Shown here piece by piece: positions 42,956 through 51,337 of a stretch of DNA of 64,000 bases. The stretch is taken from the NCBI GenBank assembly GCA_049366715.1, contig JBMNCQ010000057.1, forward strand, positions 1-64,000. The letters run 5' to 3'. The notes below the pieces were generated by a model. It worked only from the letters and a program-made list of their open reading frames with translations, had not been told where the DNA came from and made no database searches. The stretch's first letter is position 1. Each line of letters opens with the position of its first letter. The stretch is from JBMNCQ01 sp049366715. Lineage in GTDB: Bacteria > Bacillota > Peptococcia > Peptococcales > BICA1-8. The position numbers and the translations under genes are program-made.

Positions 42956-43855
42956 ATGAACATTATTGAGATAAAAGAACTCACCAAGTCTTTTGGTGAA
43001 CACCAAGTTTTGCGGGGTGTAAATCTTCAGGTGGAGCAGGGGGAGGTATATGGCTTTATCGGCCCCAACGGAGCGGGAAAGTCGACCACTATTCGTATTC
43101 TGCTGGGAATGCTCCGTAAAAACTCGGGAGATATTACGCTTTGGGGCGGTGATCCTTGGCGTGATGCGGTAGACTTGCACCGGCGCCTTGCTTATGTGCC
43201 TGGAGATGTTACCCTCTGGCCCAATTTGTCCGGCGGCGAGGTAATCGACCTTCTGGGCAGGCTTCAGGGGGGATTTGACTCCTCCCGGCGTAAAGAACTT
43301 CTGGAGTGCTTCCAGCTGGATCCCACCAAAAAATGCCGTACCTATTCCAAGGGCAATCGGCAAAAGGTAGCCCTGGTGGCGGCTTTTGCTTCCGAGGCTG
43401 AGCTATACATCATGGATGAACCTACCTCCGGGTTGGATCTTCTGATGGAGCAGGTCTTTCAGGAGTATATTGCGAAAGCTAAGAAAGCGGGCAAGACCGT
43501 CTTTCTATCAAGCCATATTCTGGCGGAAGTGGAAGCCCTTTGTGATCGTATCGGTATCATCCGGCAGGGGCAAATTGTGGAATCCGGGACCTTGGCAGAG
43601 CTGCGCCATCTAACCCGCACTACCGTCACGGCGGAGACCGCTGCGCCTGTTGCCGATTTAGATAAGTTACCTGGGGTTCATGATGTTTCCCGCCAGGGAG
43701 AAAAGTGGCGTTTTTCAGTGGATGCCAATGCTATGGAGGAGGTAATGCAGATACTGGCACCCCTGGGACTTAAATCTCTGACGGCAGAACCGGCTACATT
43801 GGAGGAATTATTTATACGATACTATGGTGATGACTTCAAGAAGGAGGACCGTTAA
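42956..43855 (+). CDS. ABC transporter ATP-binding protein
   Basis: This 299-residue ATPase has Walker A GPNGAGKSTT at about 38-47, signature YSKGNRQKVAL, Walker B LYIMDEPTSGLD and H-loop SSHIL. The signature is the degenerate SKGNRQK form common in ABC-2-type drug exporters. ATG 42956 is chosen because GGAGGT is correctly spaced; an in-frame GTG lies nine bases upstream. It forms an operon with TetR and the permease, which starts two bases after its stop. Confidence 0.92.
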   Translation: MNIIEIKELTKSFGEHQVLRGVNLQVEQGEVYGFIGPNGAGKSTTIRILLGMLRKNSGDITLWGGDPWRDAVDLHRRLAYVPGDVTLWPNLSGGEVIDLLGRLQGGFDSSRRKELLECFQLDPTKKCRTYSKGNRQKVALVAAFASEAELYIMDEPTSGLDLLMEQVFQEYIAKAKKAGKTVFLSSHILAEVEALCDRIGIIRQGQIVESGTLAELRHLTRTTVTAETAAPVADLDKLPGVHDVSRQGEKWRFSVDANAMEEVMQILAPLGLKSLTAEPATLEELFIRYYGDDFKKEDR

Positions 43856-43856
43856 G

Positions 43857-45452
43857 ATGAAACGGAATAATCTTGCCGGCACTTACACTCTCCTGCGGTT
43901 TTTTTTGCGCCGGGATCGCTTTTGGCTGCTGCTTTGGGTTCTCCTGCCACTTTTTGTTACTTTGGGTCAGGTGAAGTTTGTCATGGCTTTGCCGGATTGG
44001 GGGAAATTCATTGCTGAGCTGAGCGCTAACCCCTTAACCGGGAGTTTTCTCGGTCCGGTGGTACCCTTGTCGCTGGCTGGTGCAATCATCTGGCGTTCTT
44101 CCATCCAGGGTGCAATGATCGTGGCCATCGGCAGTATGCTAACTGTCATCCGCCATACCCGTACCGAAGAAGAAAAAGGCCGGAGCGAACTGGTCCGGGG
44201 GGGAATGGTAGGACGCCATGCTAACTTGACTGCTGCATTGCTTATGACATGTTTAGCTAATCTTATGGCAGGGATATTGGCTGCACTGGGGCTGCTTGGC
44301 AATGGGCTGTCTCCGGATGGATCTCTCCTATTCGGATTGACCATTGCTGCTTCCGGTTGGTTTTTTAGCGGAGTGGGGGCAGTAAGTGCACAGCTTCGTG
44401 AGAATGCCGGCGGTGCCAGAGGTATCGCCATGGCAGTGCTTGGTGTAGTATTTCTTTTGTTCATCCGGAATAATGTTAACGGAGGTTACACAGGGTGGGC
44501 ATGGTTTACACCCATGGCATGGTACCGGCTTACCCAACCCTTTGCCGGTAATCATTACTGGGTTTTGCTGGTTTTTGTTTTCCTTACAGCTGTCCCGGCT
44601 GCAGTAGCTTATACCTTGGCGGCCCGCCGGGATTTAGGCAGTGCTCTTTTTAAACCACGGCTTGGACCGGCTGTAGGGTCACCAGGATTGAACAGTCCTT
44701 TAGCATTAGCTTGGCGTTTGCATAAAGGTGTCATCATCAGTTGGACGGTAGGGGTTTCATTCATTGGAGCCGGGATTGGTGCTGTGGTACCGATTGTATC
44801 AGAGAATATCAGTGATATGCTGGCGAATATGGGGAGCTTTGATTGGTTGGTGAGGATTGGTAATCGTGAAGCCTTCATGGCAGTTGTTATCTATATCGTA
44901 TCGGTGATGGCAGGGATGTCGGTCTATGCAATTGCCGCAGTTCTGCGGCTGCGAAAGGAAGAAACCGAAGGCCTGGCCGAACCAATATTAGCCAAGGCAG
45001 TTAGCCGGATGAAGTGGATGAGCAGTCATCTGATAATAGCTTTTGCTGGTTCTGCTTTCCTGCAAATTGTATTAGGGCTGGCTGCCGGGCTTGGCTGGGG
45101 ACTCGTAGTAGGTGATGCGGGCAGCGTATTGCCCAGGACGCTGGGAATGGCTATCTCCAAAATTCCTGTTATCTGGGTTATGGCGGGGATTGCTGCAATG
45201 GTGTATGGTCTGTTGCCCCGGGTGTCTTCTATTCTGAGCTGGAGTTTTTTGGTGCTGTTTATCATCATAGAAATGACTTGGGAAGCCCAGGTAATTGATT
45301 GGTCGGTGATGCGTTTAATTCCATTCTCTTATGTTCATTATACGATTTCGATTTCTGAACTGTCCCTGCTGCCTCTGTTCGGGCTGACCGGCTTGGCAGT
45401 GCTGTTTACAGGTGTAGGTCTGCTGGGATTTAACCGACGCAGTATCGGCTAG
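43857..45452 (+). CDS. ABC transporter permease (polyketide-antibiotic exporter type)
   Basis: This 531-residue membrane protein has about twelve hydrophobic segments in two halves. The first half contains RHTRTEEEKGRSELVRGG and the second RLRKEETEGLAEPILAKAVSR, the repeated cytosolic E-x-GR/G-x-xE motifs typical of ABC-2-like permeases annotated as antibiotic exporters. Start ATG 43857 has AAGGAGGA upstream. With the TetR regulator and ATPase it forms a self-regulated efflux operon. The substrate is unknown. Confidence 0.85.
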   Translation: MKRNNLAGTYTLLRFFLRRDRFWLLLWVLLPLFVTLGQVKFVMALPDWGKFIAELSANPLTGSFLGPVVPLSLAGAIIWRSSIQGAMIVAIGSMLTVIRHTRTEEEKGRSELVRGGMVGRHANLTAALLMTCLANLMAGILAALGLLGNGLSPDGSLLFGLTIAASGWFFSGVGAVSAQLRENAGGARGIAMAVLGVVFLLFIRNNVNGGYTGWAWFTPMAWYRLTQPFAGNHYWVLLVFVFLTAVPAAVAYTLAARRDLGSALFKPRLGPAVGSPGLNSPLALAWRLHKGVIISWTVGVSFIGAGIGAVVPIVSENISDMLANMGSFDWLVRIGNREAFMAVVIYIVSVMAGMSVYAIAAVLRLRKEETEGLAEPILAKAVSRMKWMSSHLIIAFAGSAFLQIVLGLAAGLGWGLVVGDAGSVLPRTLGMAISKIPVIWVMAGIAAMVYGLLPRVSSILSWSFLVLFIIIEMTWEAQVIDWSVMRLIPFSYVHYTISISELSLLPLFGLTGLAVLFTGVGLLGFNRRSIG

Positions 45453-45552
45453 AAATAACATGAAATTCAGGAAATGCCGGCTACCCGCAGCAATTTTGGT
45501 GCAATAAAAATCACATTCTGTCTTAAGGCAGTATAGTTACAATTAATGGAAA

Positions 45553-45581
45553 TTGACAGTACTATACTGTTCATGATAAAT
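45553..45581 (+). promoter_or_regulatory. Promoter of the ABC-F leader
   Basis: TTGACA at 45553-45558 is followed after 17 bases by ATAAAT (45576-45581), about 40 bases ahead of the first leader peptide. Confidence 0.6.
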
Positions 45582-45621
45582 TAAAATGGAACTTAAAGAA
45601 TTAAAGGAGGATATTTTATCT

Positions 45622-45645
45622 ATGTATTCTGTTCGCTTAAGATAA
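45622..45645 (+). CDS. Leader peptide 1 of the ABC-F operon (MYSVRLR)
   Basis: AAAGGAGG at 45603-45610 precedes an ATG that opens a 7-codon ORF, MYSVRLR. Ten bases after its stop an intrinsic terminator begins. The arrangement is that of ribosome-mediated attenuation: antibiotic stalling on the leader would prevent terminator folding. Confidence 0.65.
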   Translation: MYSVRLR

Positions 45646-45654
45646 GCCGGCAAT

Positions 45655-45694
45655 AAAAAAGCGGTAAAAACATCCACTCTGTGGGCTTTTTTGT
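45655..45694 (+). terminator. Attenuator terminator 1 in the ABC-F leader
   Basis: AAAAAAGC (45655-45662) pairs with GCTTTTTT (45685-45692), with inner CCAC/GTGG pairing. Confidence 0.75.
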
Positions 45695-45784
45695 TGTGCT
45701 TATTTGCGAACTAAGACATGGATAAGAAGTTGAGGTGCAGCCGTTTAAGGCTATGCATTTTTTCCTTAATGTCTTTTTAACGTG

Positions 45785-45833
45785 ATATACAGACGAAAAG
45801 CTCCCGGTGAGGATCTTAGTCTGTATATTTTTT
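45785..45833 (+). terminator. Attenuator terminator 2 in the ABC-F leader
   Basis: ATATACAGAC (45785-45794) pairs perfectly with GTCTGTATAT (45819-45828), followed by a run of Ts. Confidence 0.8.
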
Positions 45834-45879
45834 ATTGCCTGGAAACAGAACCAAACTAAAGGTTAAAGGAGGCAGACTT

Positions 45880-45900
45880 ATGTATTATATTTTCATATAG
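45880..45900 (+). CDS. Leader peptide 2 of the ABC-F operon (MYYIFI)
   Basis: AAAGGAGG precedes an ATG opening a 6-codon aromatic ORF, MYYIFI. It lies between the second terminator and a GC-rich hairpin (CGCAGGG with CCCTGCG, 45918-45935) just ahead of the structural gene. It may regulate translation of the resistance gene. Confidence 0.55.
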   Translation: MYYIFI

Positions 45901-45979
45901 CCCTTCCTGCTTAAATCGCAGGGTTTTCCCTGCGAACAGGTTAAATGAAAACATGCGATTTTAGACAGGAGGAAGGAAA

Positions 45980-47443
45980 ATGGAATTATTAATAAAAGCT
46001 AAAGATATCTGTGTGGAATATGCCGGACGTGATATTTTAGATATTGCTGAATTGGAATTATATGATTATGACCGTATTGGTCTGGTGGGAGCAAATGGTG
46101 CGGGCAAAAGCACCTTGCTTAAAGTGCTTTTAGGTGAATTAGCTCCATCAGGATGCCAAATCAGCCGTTACGGCAGATTTACCTATATCCCCCAGCTAGA
46201 TGAACTAACTTTGCAGGAGGTTAAAGATTTTGCCCTTAGGGGCAGACTTGGAATTGGCCAAATAGAGGCAAAGTATAGGAGCGGCGGGGAAGAAACAAGA
46301 CTTAAAATGGCACAGGCTCTTGCCGAACACGTGCATGGTATTTTCGCAGATGAGCCGACCAGTCATTTAGACCATGCAGGAATAAATTTTTTAATTGGAC
46401 AGCTGAGATATTTTTCCGGTGCATTGTTGATCATCAGTCATGACCGTTATTTTCTTGATGAAGTGGTGGATAAAATATGGGAACTGAAAGGCGGAAAGAT
46501 TACGGAGTATTGGGGCAATTATTCTGATTATCTGCGCCAGAAAGAGGAGGAACGTCAAAGACAGGCTGCAAAATACGAACAATTTATGGCAGAACGTAAC
46601 CGACTGGAACGGGCGGCGGAGGAAAAGCGAAAACAGGCACGGAAAATAGACCGGAAAGCAAAAGGTGCTGCTAAGAAAAATAGTAGTGAAAGCGGCGGAC
46701 GTCTCGGGCATCAAAAAACACTGGGAAGCAAGCAGAAAACATTGCATAATGCCGCTAAGTCTATGGAACATAGGCTTGCAGCCTTAGGGGAGGCAGAGCC
46801 TCCGGAAAACATCCCCAGGATTCGCTTCCGCCAGAGTGAAGCATTGGCACTTCATAATCCATATCCGATTACCGGTCGGGAAATTTGCAAAAGATTTGGT
46901 GATAAGGTGTTGTTTGCAAAGGCATCTTTTCGCATCCCCCTGGGGGCAAAAGTAGCTTTGACCGGTGATAATGGTGCAGGAAAAACGACGCTGATCCAAA
47001 TGATCTTAGATCATGAGGAGGGTATTGCGGTTTCTTCTAAGGCCGTAATTGGCTATTTTGCGCAAAATGCTTATAAGTACGCTGATAATCAGAAAGTCAT
47101 GAAATTTATGCAGGAAGACAGTGATTATAATGTATCTGAAATCCGTTCGGTACTGGCCTCCATGGGCTTTGCTCAAAATGATATCGGCAAAGAATTAGCT
47201 GTTTTAAGCGGTGGTGAAATGATTAAACTGCTGCTGGCAAAACTGCTGCTGGGCCGGTATAATGTCTTGCTAATGGATGAACCGAGTAATTTTCTGGACC
47301 TGCCCGGTTTAGAGGCTCTGGAGATGATGATGAAAGAGTATGCGGGAACGATTTTATTTATCAGTCACGATAAACGTCTGCTTGATCATGTGGCGGATGT
47401 AATTTATAAAATACACGATAGAAAAATTGTACAAATAAAGTAG
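45980..47443 (+). CDS. ABC-F type ribosomal protection protein (CplR/Vga-like)
   Basis: This 487-residue protein has two fused ABC ATPase domains and no membrane segments. The first has Walker A GANGAGKST and Walker B GIFADEPTSHLD, with its signature reduced to SGGEETRLKMAQAL; the second has GDNGAGKTT, LSGGEMIKLLLAKL and LLMDEPSNFLD. A basic, Lys- and Glu-rich linker (about 185-265) joins them. Such ABC-F proteins remove lincosamides, streptogramin A or pleuromutilins from the ribosome. The length, the opening residues and the attenuator leader fit the CplR/Vga branch. The RBS is AGGAGGAAGG. The exact drug spectrum cannot be read from the sequence. Confidence 0.85.
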   Translation: MELLIKAKDICVEYAGRDILDIAELELYDYDRIGLVGANGAGKSTLLKVLLGELAPSGCQISRYGRFTYIPQLDELTLQEVKDFALRGRLGIGQIEAKYRSGGEETRLKMAQALAEHVHGIFADEPTSHLDHAGINFLIGQLRYFSGALLIISHDRYFLDEVVDKIWELKGGKITEYWGNYSDYLRQKEEERQRQAAKYEQFMAERNRLERAAEEKRKQARKIDRKAKGAAKKNSSESGGRLGHQKTLGSKQKTLHNAAKSMEHRLAALGEAEPPENIPRIRFRQSEALALHNPYPITGREICKRFGDKVLFAKASFRIPLGAKVALTGDNGAGKTTLIQMILDHEEGIAVSSKAVIGYFAQNAYKYADNQKVMKFMQEDSDYNVSEIRSVLASMGFAQNDIGKELAVLSGGEMIKLLLAKLLLGRYNVLLMDEPSNFLDLPGLEALEMMMKEYAGTILFISHDKRLLDHVADVIYKIHDRKIVQIK

Positions 47444-47496
47444 AAATAAGTGTGTCATTGTGATTGGTACTTTATCTTTATGTTTGGGATAGCGGA

Positions 47497-47538
47497 CTTC
47501 CTGATACCGTATGGTACGGGTATCAGGAAGAATTTTTT
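47497..47538 (+). terminator. Intrinsic terminator after the ABC-F gene
   Basis: CTTCCTGATACC pairs with GGTATCAGGAAG (12 bp), followed by AATTTTTTT. The rest of the gap to 47805 shows only an AT-rich stretch without a clear promoter. Confidence 0.88.
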
Positions 47539-47805
47539 TAATAAGATAAATATAAGTTAATATACTTTAAATCAAAATACATGCTTGCGGTAATTTTTCC
47601 AGATAAATTGATCGGCATGGTTGGCGTACAAGCTGCCGGGAAAAGGGCAGGAGGGAAATGTTATAATGCATATGAGCAGGAAAAATGAGATGATCCCCGG
47701 GGAGCGAAATATAAGGACTGATAAAAATATTGAAGAAATAAAATATATTTCTTTTATTTGTAACGAAAAGCAGTTTTTAAGGACTTATTAACAGGAGGTG
47801 GTTAA

Positions 47806-48294
47806 GTGCAGAATATGGATGAATTATATAATGCGTATTTTCAAACAGTGTATAAATATATATTCTGCCTGACCCATGATGCCGATTTGTCTGAAGAATT
47901 GACGCAGGATACCTTTTATCAGGCATTAAAAACATATAAGAATTTTAGGGGGGACTGTAAAATATCCGTGTGGCTTTGCCAGATCGCTAAACACTTATGG
48001 TATAAGGAATGTGAGAAAAGAAAACGCTACGGTCCCAATTCAATAGATGAGATATCCGACCATCTTCCGGCGCAAGAATATGTTGAAAAAGAAATTTTAG
48101 CGCAAGAATCTAAAATTGAACTGTATCAAAGACTGCAGAGCTTGGATGAAAAGACCAGGGAAGTCATGTATTTAAGGCTTACAGGGGAACTTAGTTTTCG
48201 GGAAATTGGTGAAATATTAAAAAGAAATGAGACATGGGCCCGTGTCACTTTTTACAGGGGAAAACAAAAATTAGCAAAGGCGGGAGAAGAATGA
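47806..48294 (+). CDS. ECF-type RNA polymerase sigma factor
   Basis: This 162-residue sigma-70 family factor has region 2 (DELYNAYFQTVYKYIFCLTHDADLSEELTQDTFYQALK) and region 4 (LDEKTREVMYLRLTGELSFREIGEILKRNETWARVTFYRGKQKL). The start is GTG with AGGAGGTGG upstream. Its stop overlaps the anti-sigma start (ATGA). A broken paralogue of the pair lies at 37880-38987, so the module was duplicated or acquired twice. Target promoters are unknown. Confidence 0.93.
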   Translation: MQNMDELYNAYFQTVYKYIFCLTHDADLSEELTQDTFYQALKTYKNFRGDCKISVWLCQIAKHLWYKECEKRKRYGPNSIDEISDHLPAQEYVEKEILAQESKIELYQRLQSLDEKTREVMYLRLTGELSFREIGEILKRNETWARVTFYRGKQKLAKAGEE

Positions 48295-49250
48295 AAAAAG
48301 AGTTGACGTGCAGCATTTTTCAGGATTTGCTGCCCAATTACATAGAAAAGCTCACCAGTGCTGAAACGAATCAGGCAATAGACGAGCATCTGGATATCTG
48401 TGAGGACTGTAAAAAAGTGTATAAACAGATGGTTGCTGATGTCGGCAGTCCTGAAAAAATACCGGCCATTGAATTGAAATTTTTGCAAAAGGTAAAAAAG
48501 ACCCGGCTGTTGGCTGCACTGGCGTGCGTCATTCTGACCCTGGTATTGTCAGGTCTGCTCTATACGTCGGAATATAAATTTACCAATGACAAAAGCAGTT
48601 TAGCGCCGGGTATCACGGAATTTACCGCTCCCACCAGATATCCGGTGGAAGCTTACGTATTGGAAACAAAAGAGTTTGACGGCGTGCTTGTTGCCACTTT
48701 TAAGGACCGGGAGAGAGCCAATGTCAATGGTGTAGCTGTTCTGGTTAAGGGGATTAACCAGAGATACAGGATAATCAGTGCGAAAATCGGTTCTTCCGAT
48801 TATTCTTCGGTTTTGCAGATTTTTTCCATCACCATCAAAAATAAGCCATATTATGCCGTAAGCGGATATAATCTTTCTGACGAAATCAAGTACTACGGAT
48901 TGGATTTTTCTGCTTATACAAATCCGGGGGATCTTGCCAAAGACCGGGTCAGGAAAACCAGCAAATTTAATGTTGAGAATCAACAGTTTTTGAAGATTTT
49001 TTCGGCGGAAGAGGTGCAGAGCCTGTTTGCCGGCCTAACAGATGATATTCTGTATAATCCCCGTTTGACGGCAACATCTATGTACGATGCAGAGGGCAGG
49101 GAAATCACCGGTAATTTCCGAAATCAGGAGGGTTCCGGCAAGCAAATTAAAGCAAGCATAGGAAAAGCAGAGCTATTCCTGCTTTATATCTTTATTGTAA
49201 TTATTATGGGCATGGGTCTTATCATGACAAGATATTTTTTGACAGAATAG
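48291..49250 (+). CDS. Membrane anti-sigma factor with zf-HC2-like domain
   Basis: This 319-residue protein has an N-terminal zinc-finger-like anti-sigma domain (CSIFQDLLPNYIEKL and IDEHLDICEDCKKVYKQM with the HxxxCxxC motif), a membrane helix at about 65-83 (LLAALACVILTLVLSGLLY), an extracellular region of about 200 residues, and a C-terminal membrane helix ending MTRYFLTE. The real start is ATG 48291, coupled to the sigma gene; the longer frame from 48234 lies inside it. It should hold the partner sigma factor until an envelope signal is sensed. Confidence 0.88.
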   Translation: MKKELTCSIFQDLLPNYIEKLTSAETNQAIDEHLDICEDCKKVYKQMVADVGSPEKIPAIELKFLQKVKKTRLLAALACVILTLVLSGLLYTSEYKFTNDKSSLAPGITEFTAPTRYPVEAYVLETKEFDGVLVATFKDRERANVNGVAVLVKGINQRYRIISAKIGSSDYSSVLQIFSITIKNKPYYAVSGYNLSDEIKYYGLDFSAYTNPGDLAKDRVRKTSKFNVENQQFLKIFSAEEVQSLFAGLTDDILYNPRLTATSMYDAEGREITGNFRNQEGSGKQIKASIGKAELFLLYIFIVIIMGMGLIMTRYFLTE

Positions 49251-49265
49251 AATCAGTGTAAAGCA

Positions 49266-49286
49266 TGGGGACGGTTCTTCTGCTTC
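49266..49286. repeat. Inverted repeat, copy 1
   Basis: A 21-base sequence beginning TGGGGACGGTTCTTCTGC is repeated exactly in inverted orientation at 51197-51217. The two copies flank the minus-strand PadR/FtsW pair. Confidence 0.85.
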
Positions 49287-49342
49287 ATTGTGGAGACAAG
49301 GAGGTTTTGCCGGTTTCGAATCGTCCCTCTTTACTATCCTGG

Positions 49343-50629
49343 CTAGGCCAGAGTTTTCTGCCTGTAAATACCGGAGATCATTCCCACAGCTACCACATTG
49401 AAGATGAGTTGTGAACCGCCATAGCTGATAAAGGGCAATCCCACATCGCTGATGGGTGTCAATCCTAAATTCATCCCGATATTCCATAAAAATTGCACGG
49501 CCAGAATGGTGACAAAGCTGCTTGTCAATAACTTGCCATAACCAAGCTTTACTTGTCTGGCTACAGATGCGGCCCGAATCAGAAATATCACAATGAAAAT
49601 AATGAGTAAGCTGCTTGCCAGCCAGCCAAAGGTATATGTGATAAAGGCAAAAATAAAATCCGTATGCAGATCAGGCAGTACCCGGGAATGAAAGGTGAGA
49701 CCCTGACCGAATAATCCCGATTCTGAAATGATTTTACGCAGTTGTAAACTTAGGTACCCGTTTCCCAGAGGATCTGCGGCAGGATTGAAAAATGTAAGGA
49801 GTCTGACTAGCCGGTAGGGTGCGGTAATAACCGGCAGAATAAGCATGGCTGCCAAGGGTGTCCAGATAAGGCCGATTGCTTTAATGCCGGCTCCTGAGAC
49901 GATCATGATAACCAGACAGGTTGCGGCATAAATAACTCCTGTTGCAATGGAGGGAGCTGTTAATATTAAGAATAAAGGTCCTGCCAATATTAGAAAACCC
50001 TGCAGCAGTTTCAGAGGATTGTGCCAGTCCCACTTATTAAAGAGTCCGGCCAGGGCGATGCTGAAAAATAAAGGCGTAATTGTTACAACATTTACGGTGA
50101 ATGGCCCCAAAGACAGCCAGCACTTACTGCCGTTTACCTGGATTCCCTGGAAAACTGTAAAAAACAGTAGAAAAAAAGTCCCCAGATAGATATGTTTGGC
50201 ATACCCTTCCAGTTTTCGATAATCAAAGAAGTACAAACCGGCAATAAAGATTAAACTTATGAATGAATAGTGTAAACTTTTTGCGAAGATGGGGATATCA
50301 TATGTAAGCAGTCCCTGTTTTTGAATAAAATACATAGCCAGTAGTCCTGTATTGATAAACAGCAGGGATAACACTAAAACACTCCAGGCAGGTCTGGGGC
50401 GGTGAACCTTGTTCAATTGTTTCCCGACAATATCGGCAACACCCATTTGAGCCAGAGCCTTTGCAACAGCCTCTTCTTCAGAAAAGCCTTGGGCCGAATA
50501 TTCCTGGACAATTTCCTGGATATGGGATTCCAGTTCCTTTCGGATCTCTTTGTGAACCTCACGGAATTTAACTTGTGCGCATACTTGGTTAAGATAAGCC
50601 TGAATTTCTTCCTGGTGATTTAAGTTCAT
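49343..50629 (-). CDS. FtsW/RodA/SpoVE-family protein with permease-prefix (HAAS-type) N-terminus
   Basis: This 428-residue membrane protein has an N-terminal soluble segment (about 1-75, EEIQAYLNQVCAQVKFREVHKEIRKELESHI) of the permease-prefix type found in PadR-linked proteins. About ten membrane helices of the SEDS fold follow, with KCWLSLGPFTVN and, near the end, GLTPISDVGLPFISYGGSQLIFN, the FtsW/RodA signature. SEDS proteins polymerise peptidoglycan glycan strands. It overlaps padR by four bases. The regulator link suggests an inducible, non-housekeeping SEDS protein. Confidence 0.88.
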   Translation of the reverse strand: MNLNHQEEIQAYLNQVCAQVKFREVHKEIRKELESHIQEIVQEYSAQGFSEEEAVAKALAQMGVADIVGKQLNKVHRPRPAWSVLVLSLLFINTGLLAMYFIQKQGLLTYDIPIFAKSLHYSFISLIFIAGLYFFDYRKLEGYAKHIYLGTFFLLFFTVFQGIQVNGSKCWLSLGPFTVNVVTITPLFFSIALAGLFNKWDWHNPLKLLQGFLILAGPLFLILTAPSIATGVIYAATCLVIMIVSGAGIKAIGLIWTPLAAMLILPVITAPYRLVRLLTFFNPAADPLGNGYLSLQLRKIISESGLFGQGLTFHSRVLPDLHTDFIFAFITYTFGWLASSLLIIFIVIFLIRAASVARQVKLGYGKLLTSSFVTILAVQFLWNIGMNLGLTPISDVGLPFISYGGSQLIFNVVAVGMISGIYRQKTLA

Positions 50630-50964
50630 GCATAAGCCTCCCCTGTGATAATTTTGTCAACGATTGAACGGAATGTAATCCATTCTCCGTGTTTTTTCTT
50701 TAATTCAGCTTCCCCTTTAGCCGTGATCTGGTAGTATTTGCGTTTCCGGCTGCTTTCTTCACCTTGCCAGTAGGAGTGGATCAAATCTTTCGACTCCAAT
50801 GAGTGGAGAATCGGGTAGAGAGTCCCTTCTTTGAAGCGGAAGATACCCTCTGATTCCCTGGTGATCTCTTTAATCATCTGATAGCCGTACATGGGCTCCC
50901 GGCGGAGCATACTTAAAACTAAAATTACGGTACTGCCTTTAAGCATTTCCTTATTGAGCGACAT
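50626..50964 (-). CDS. PadR-family transcriptional regulator
   Basis: This 112-residue regulator has the PadR winged helix (LVLSMLRREPMYGYQMIKEI, FKEGTLYPILHSLESKDLIHSYW, RKRKYYQITAKGEAEL). It is the first gene of a two-gene minus-strand operon with the HAAS-FtsW protein, a pairing known for PadR regulators of envelope functions. An AGGAGG-type RBS lies upstream. A short dyad (GCATCATAAATATATGCATCG) near 50983-51006 may be its operator. Confidence 0.92.
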   Translation of the reverse strand: MSLNKEMLKGSTVILVLSMLRREPMYGYQMIKEITRESEGIFRFKEGTLYPILHSLESKDLIHSYWQGEESSRKRKYYQITAKGEAELKKKHGEWITFRSIVDKIITGEAYA

Positions 50965-51196
50965 AGTACTTACCTCCTTTTGCGATGCATCATAAATATA
51001 TGCATCGAATATCTATGTATTTATCATACAAGATTTTCGCCGGAAAAACAATGTTTATAATTTTTTTGCTAAAAAATGCTAGGAAGCCGGATCAGACGTA
51101 GTGAAACTGAGCGGAAGACGGAGTATTGTCAAGGAAGCAAGAGAACCGTCCCCGCGCTTTCAGTCCCCGCGCTTTCAGACCCGCGCTTTCAGAGAG

Positions 51197-51217
51197 GAAG
51201 CAGAAGAACCGTCCCCA
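51197..51217. repeat. Inverted repeat, copy 2, in a GC-rich low-complexity tract
   Basis: The inverse of 49266-49286. It lies in a tract (about 51130-51245) with repeated GAACCGTCCCC, CCCGCGCTTTCAG and CCCACGCTTC words. The gap 50965-51337 has no gene. Confidence 0.85.
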
Positions 51218-51337
51218 CGCTTCCCCCACGCTTCCCCACGCTTCGAGCCTATCCTTGGTAATAAATTAAAAACTTTTTTGGGGGGACAGACGTCTATAAG
51301 ATGTAAGGCAGTTAAGATAAGGGGAGGATTCGTTGAT

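Noticed and set aside
43967..44464. 165-codon minus-strand ORF inside the ABC permease
   Set aside because: Shadow frame of a real gene with low-complexity composition (Pro, Ala, Ser).
51101..51337. 79-codon N-terminal extension of the RsiV-like protein
   Set aside because: It translates GC-rich direct repeats (SPRFQSPRFQ-like); the ATG at 51338 has a good ribosome binding site and starts the conserved part.
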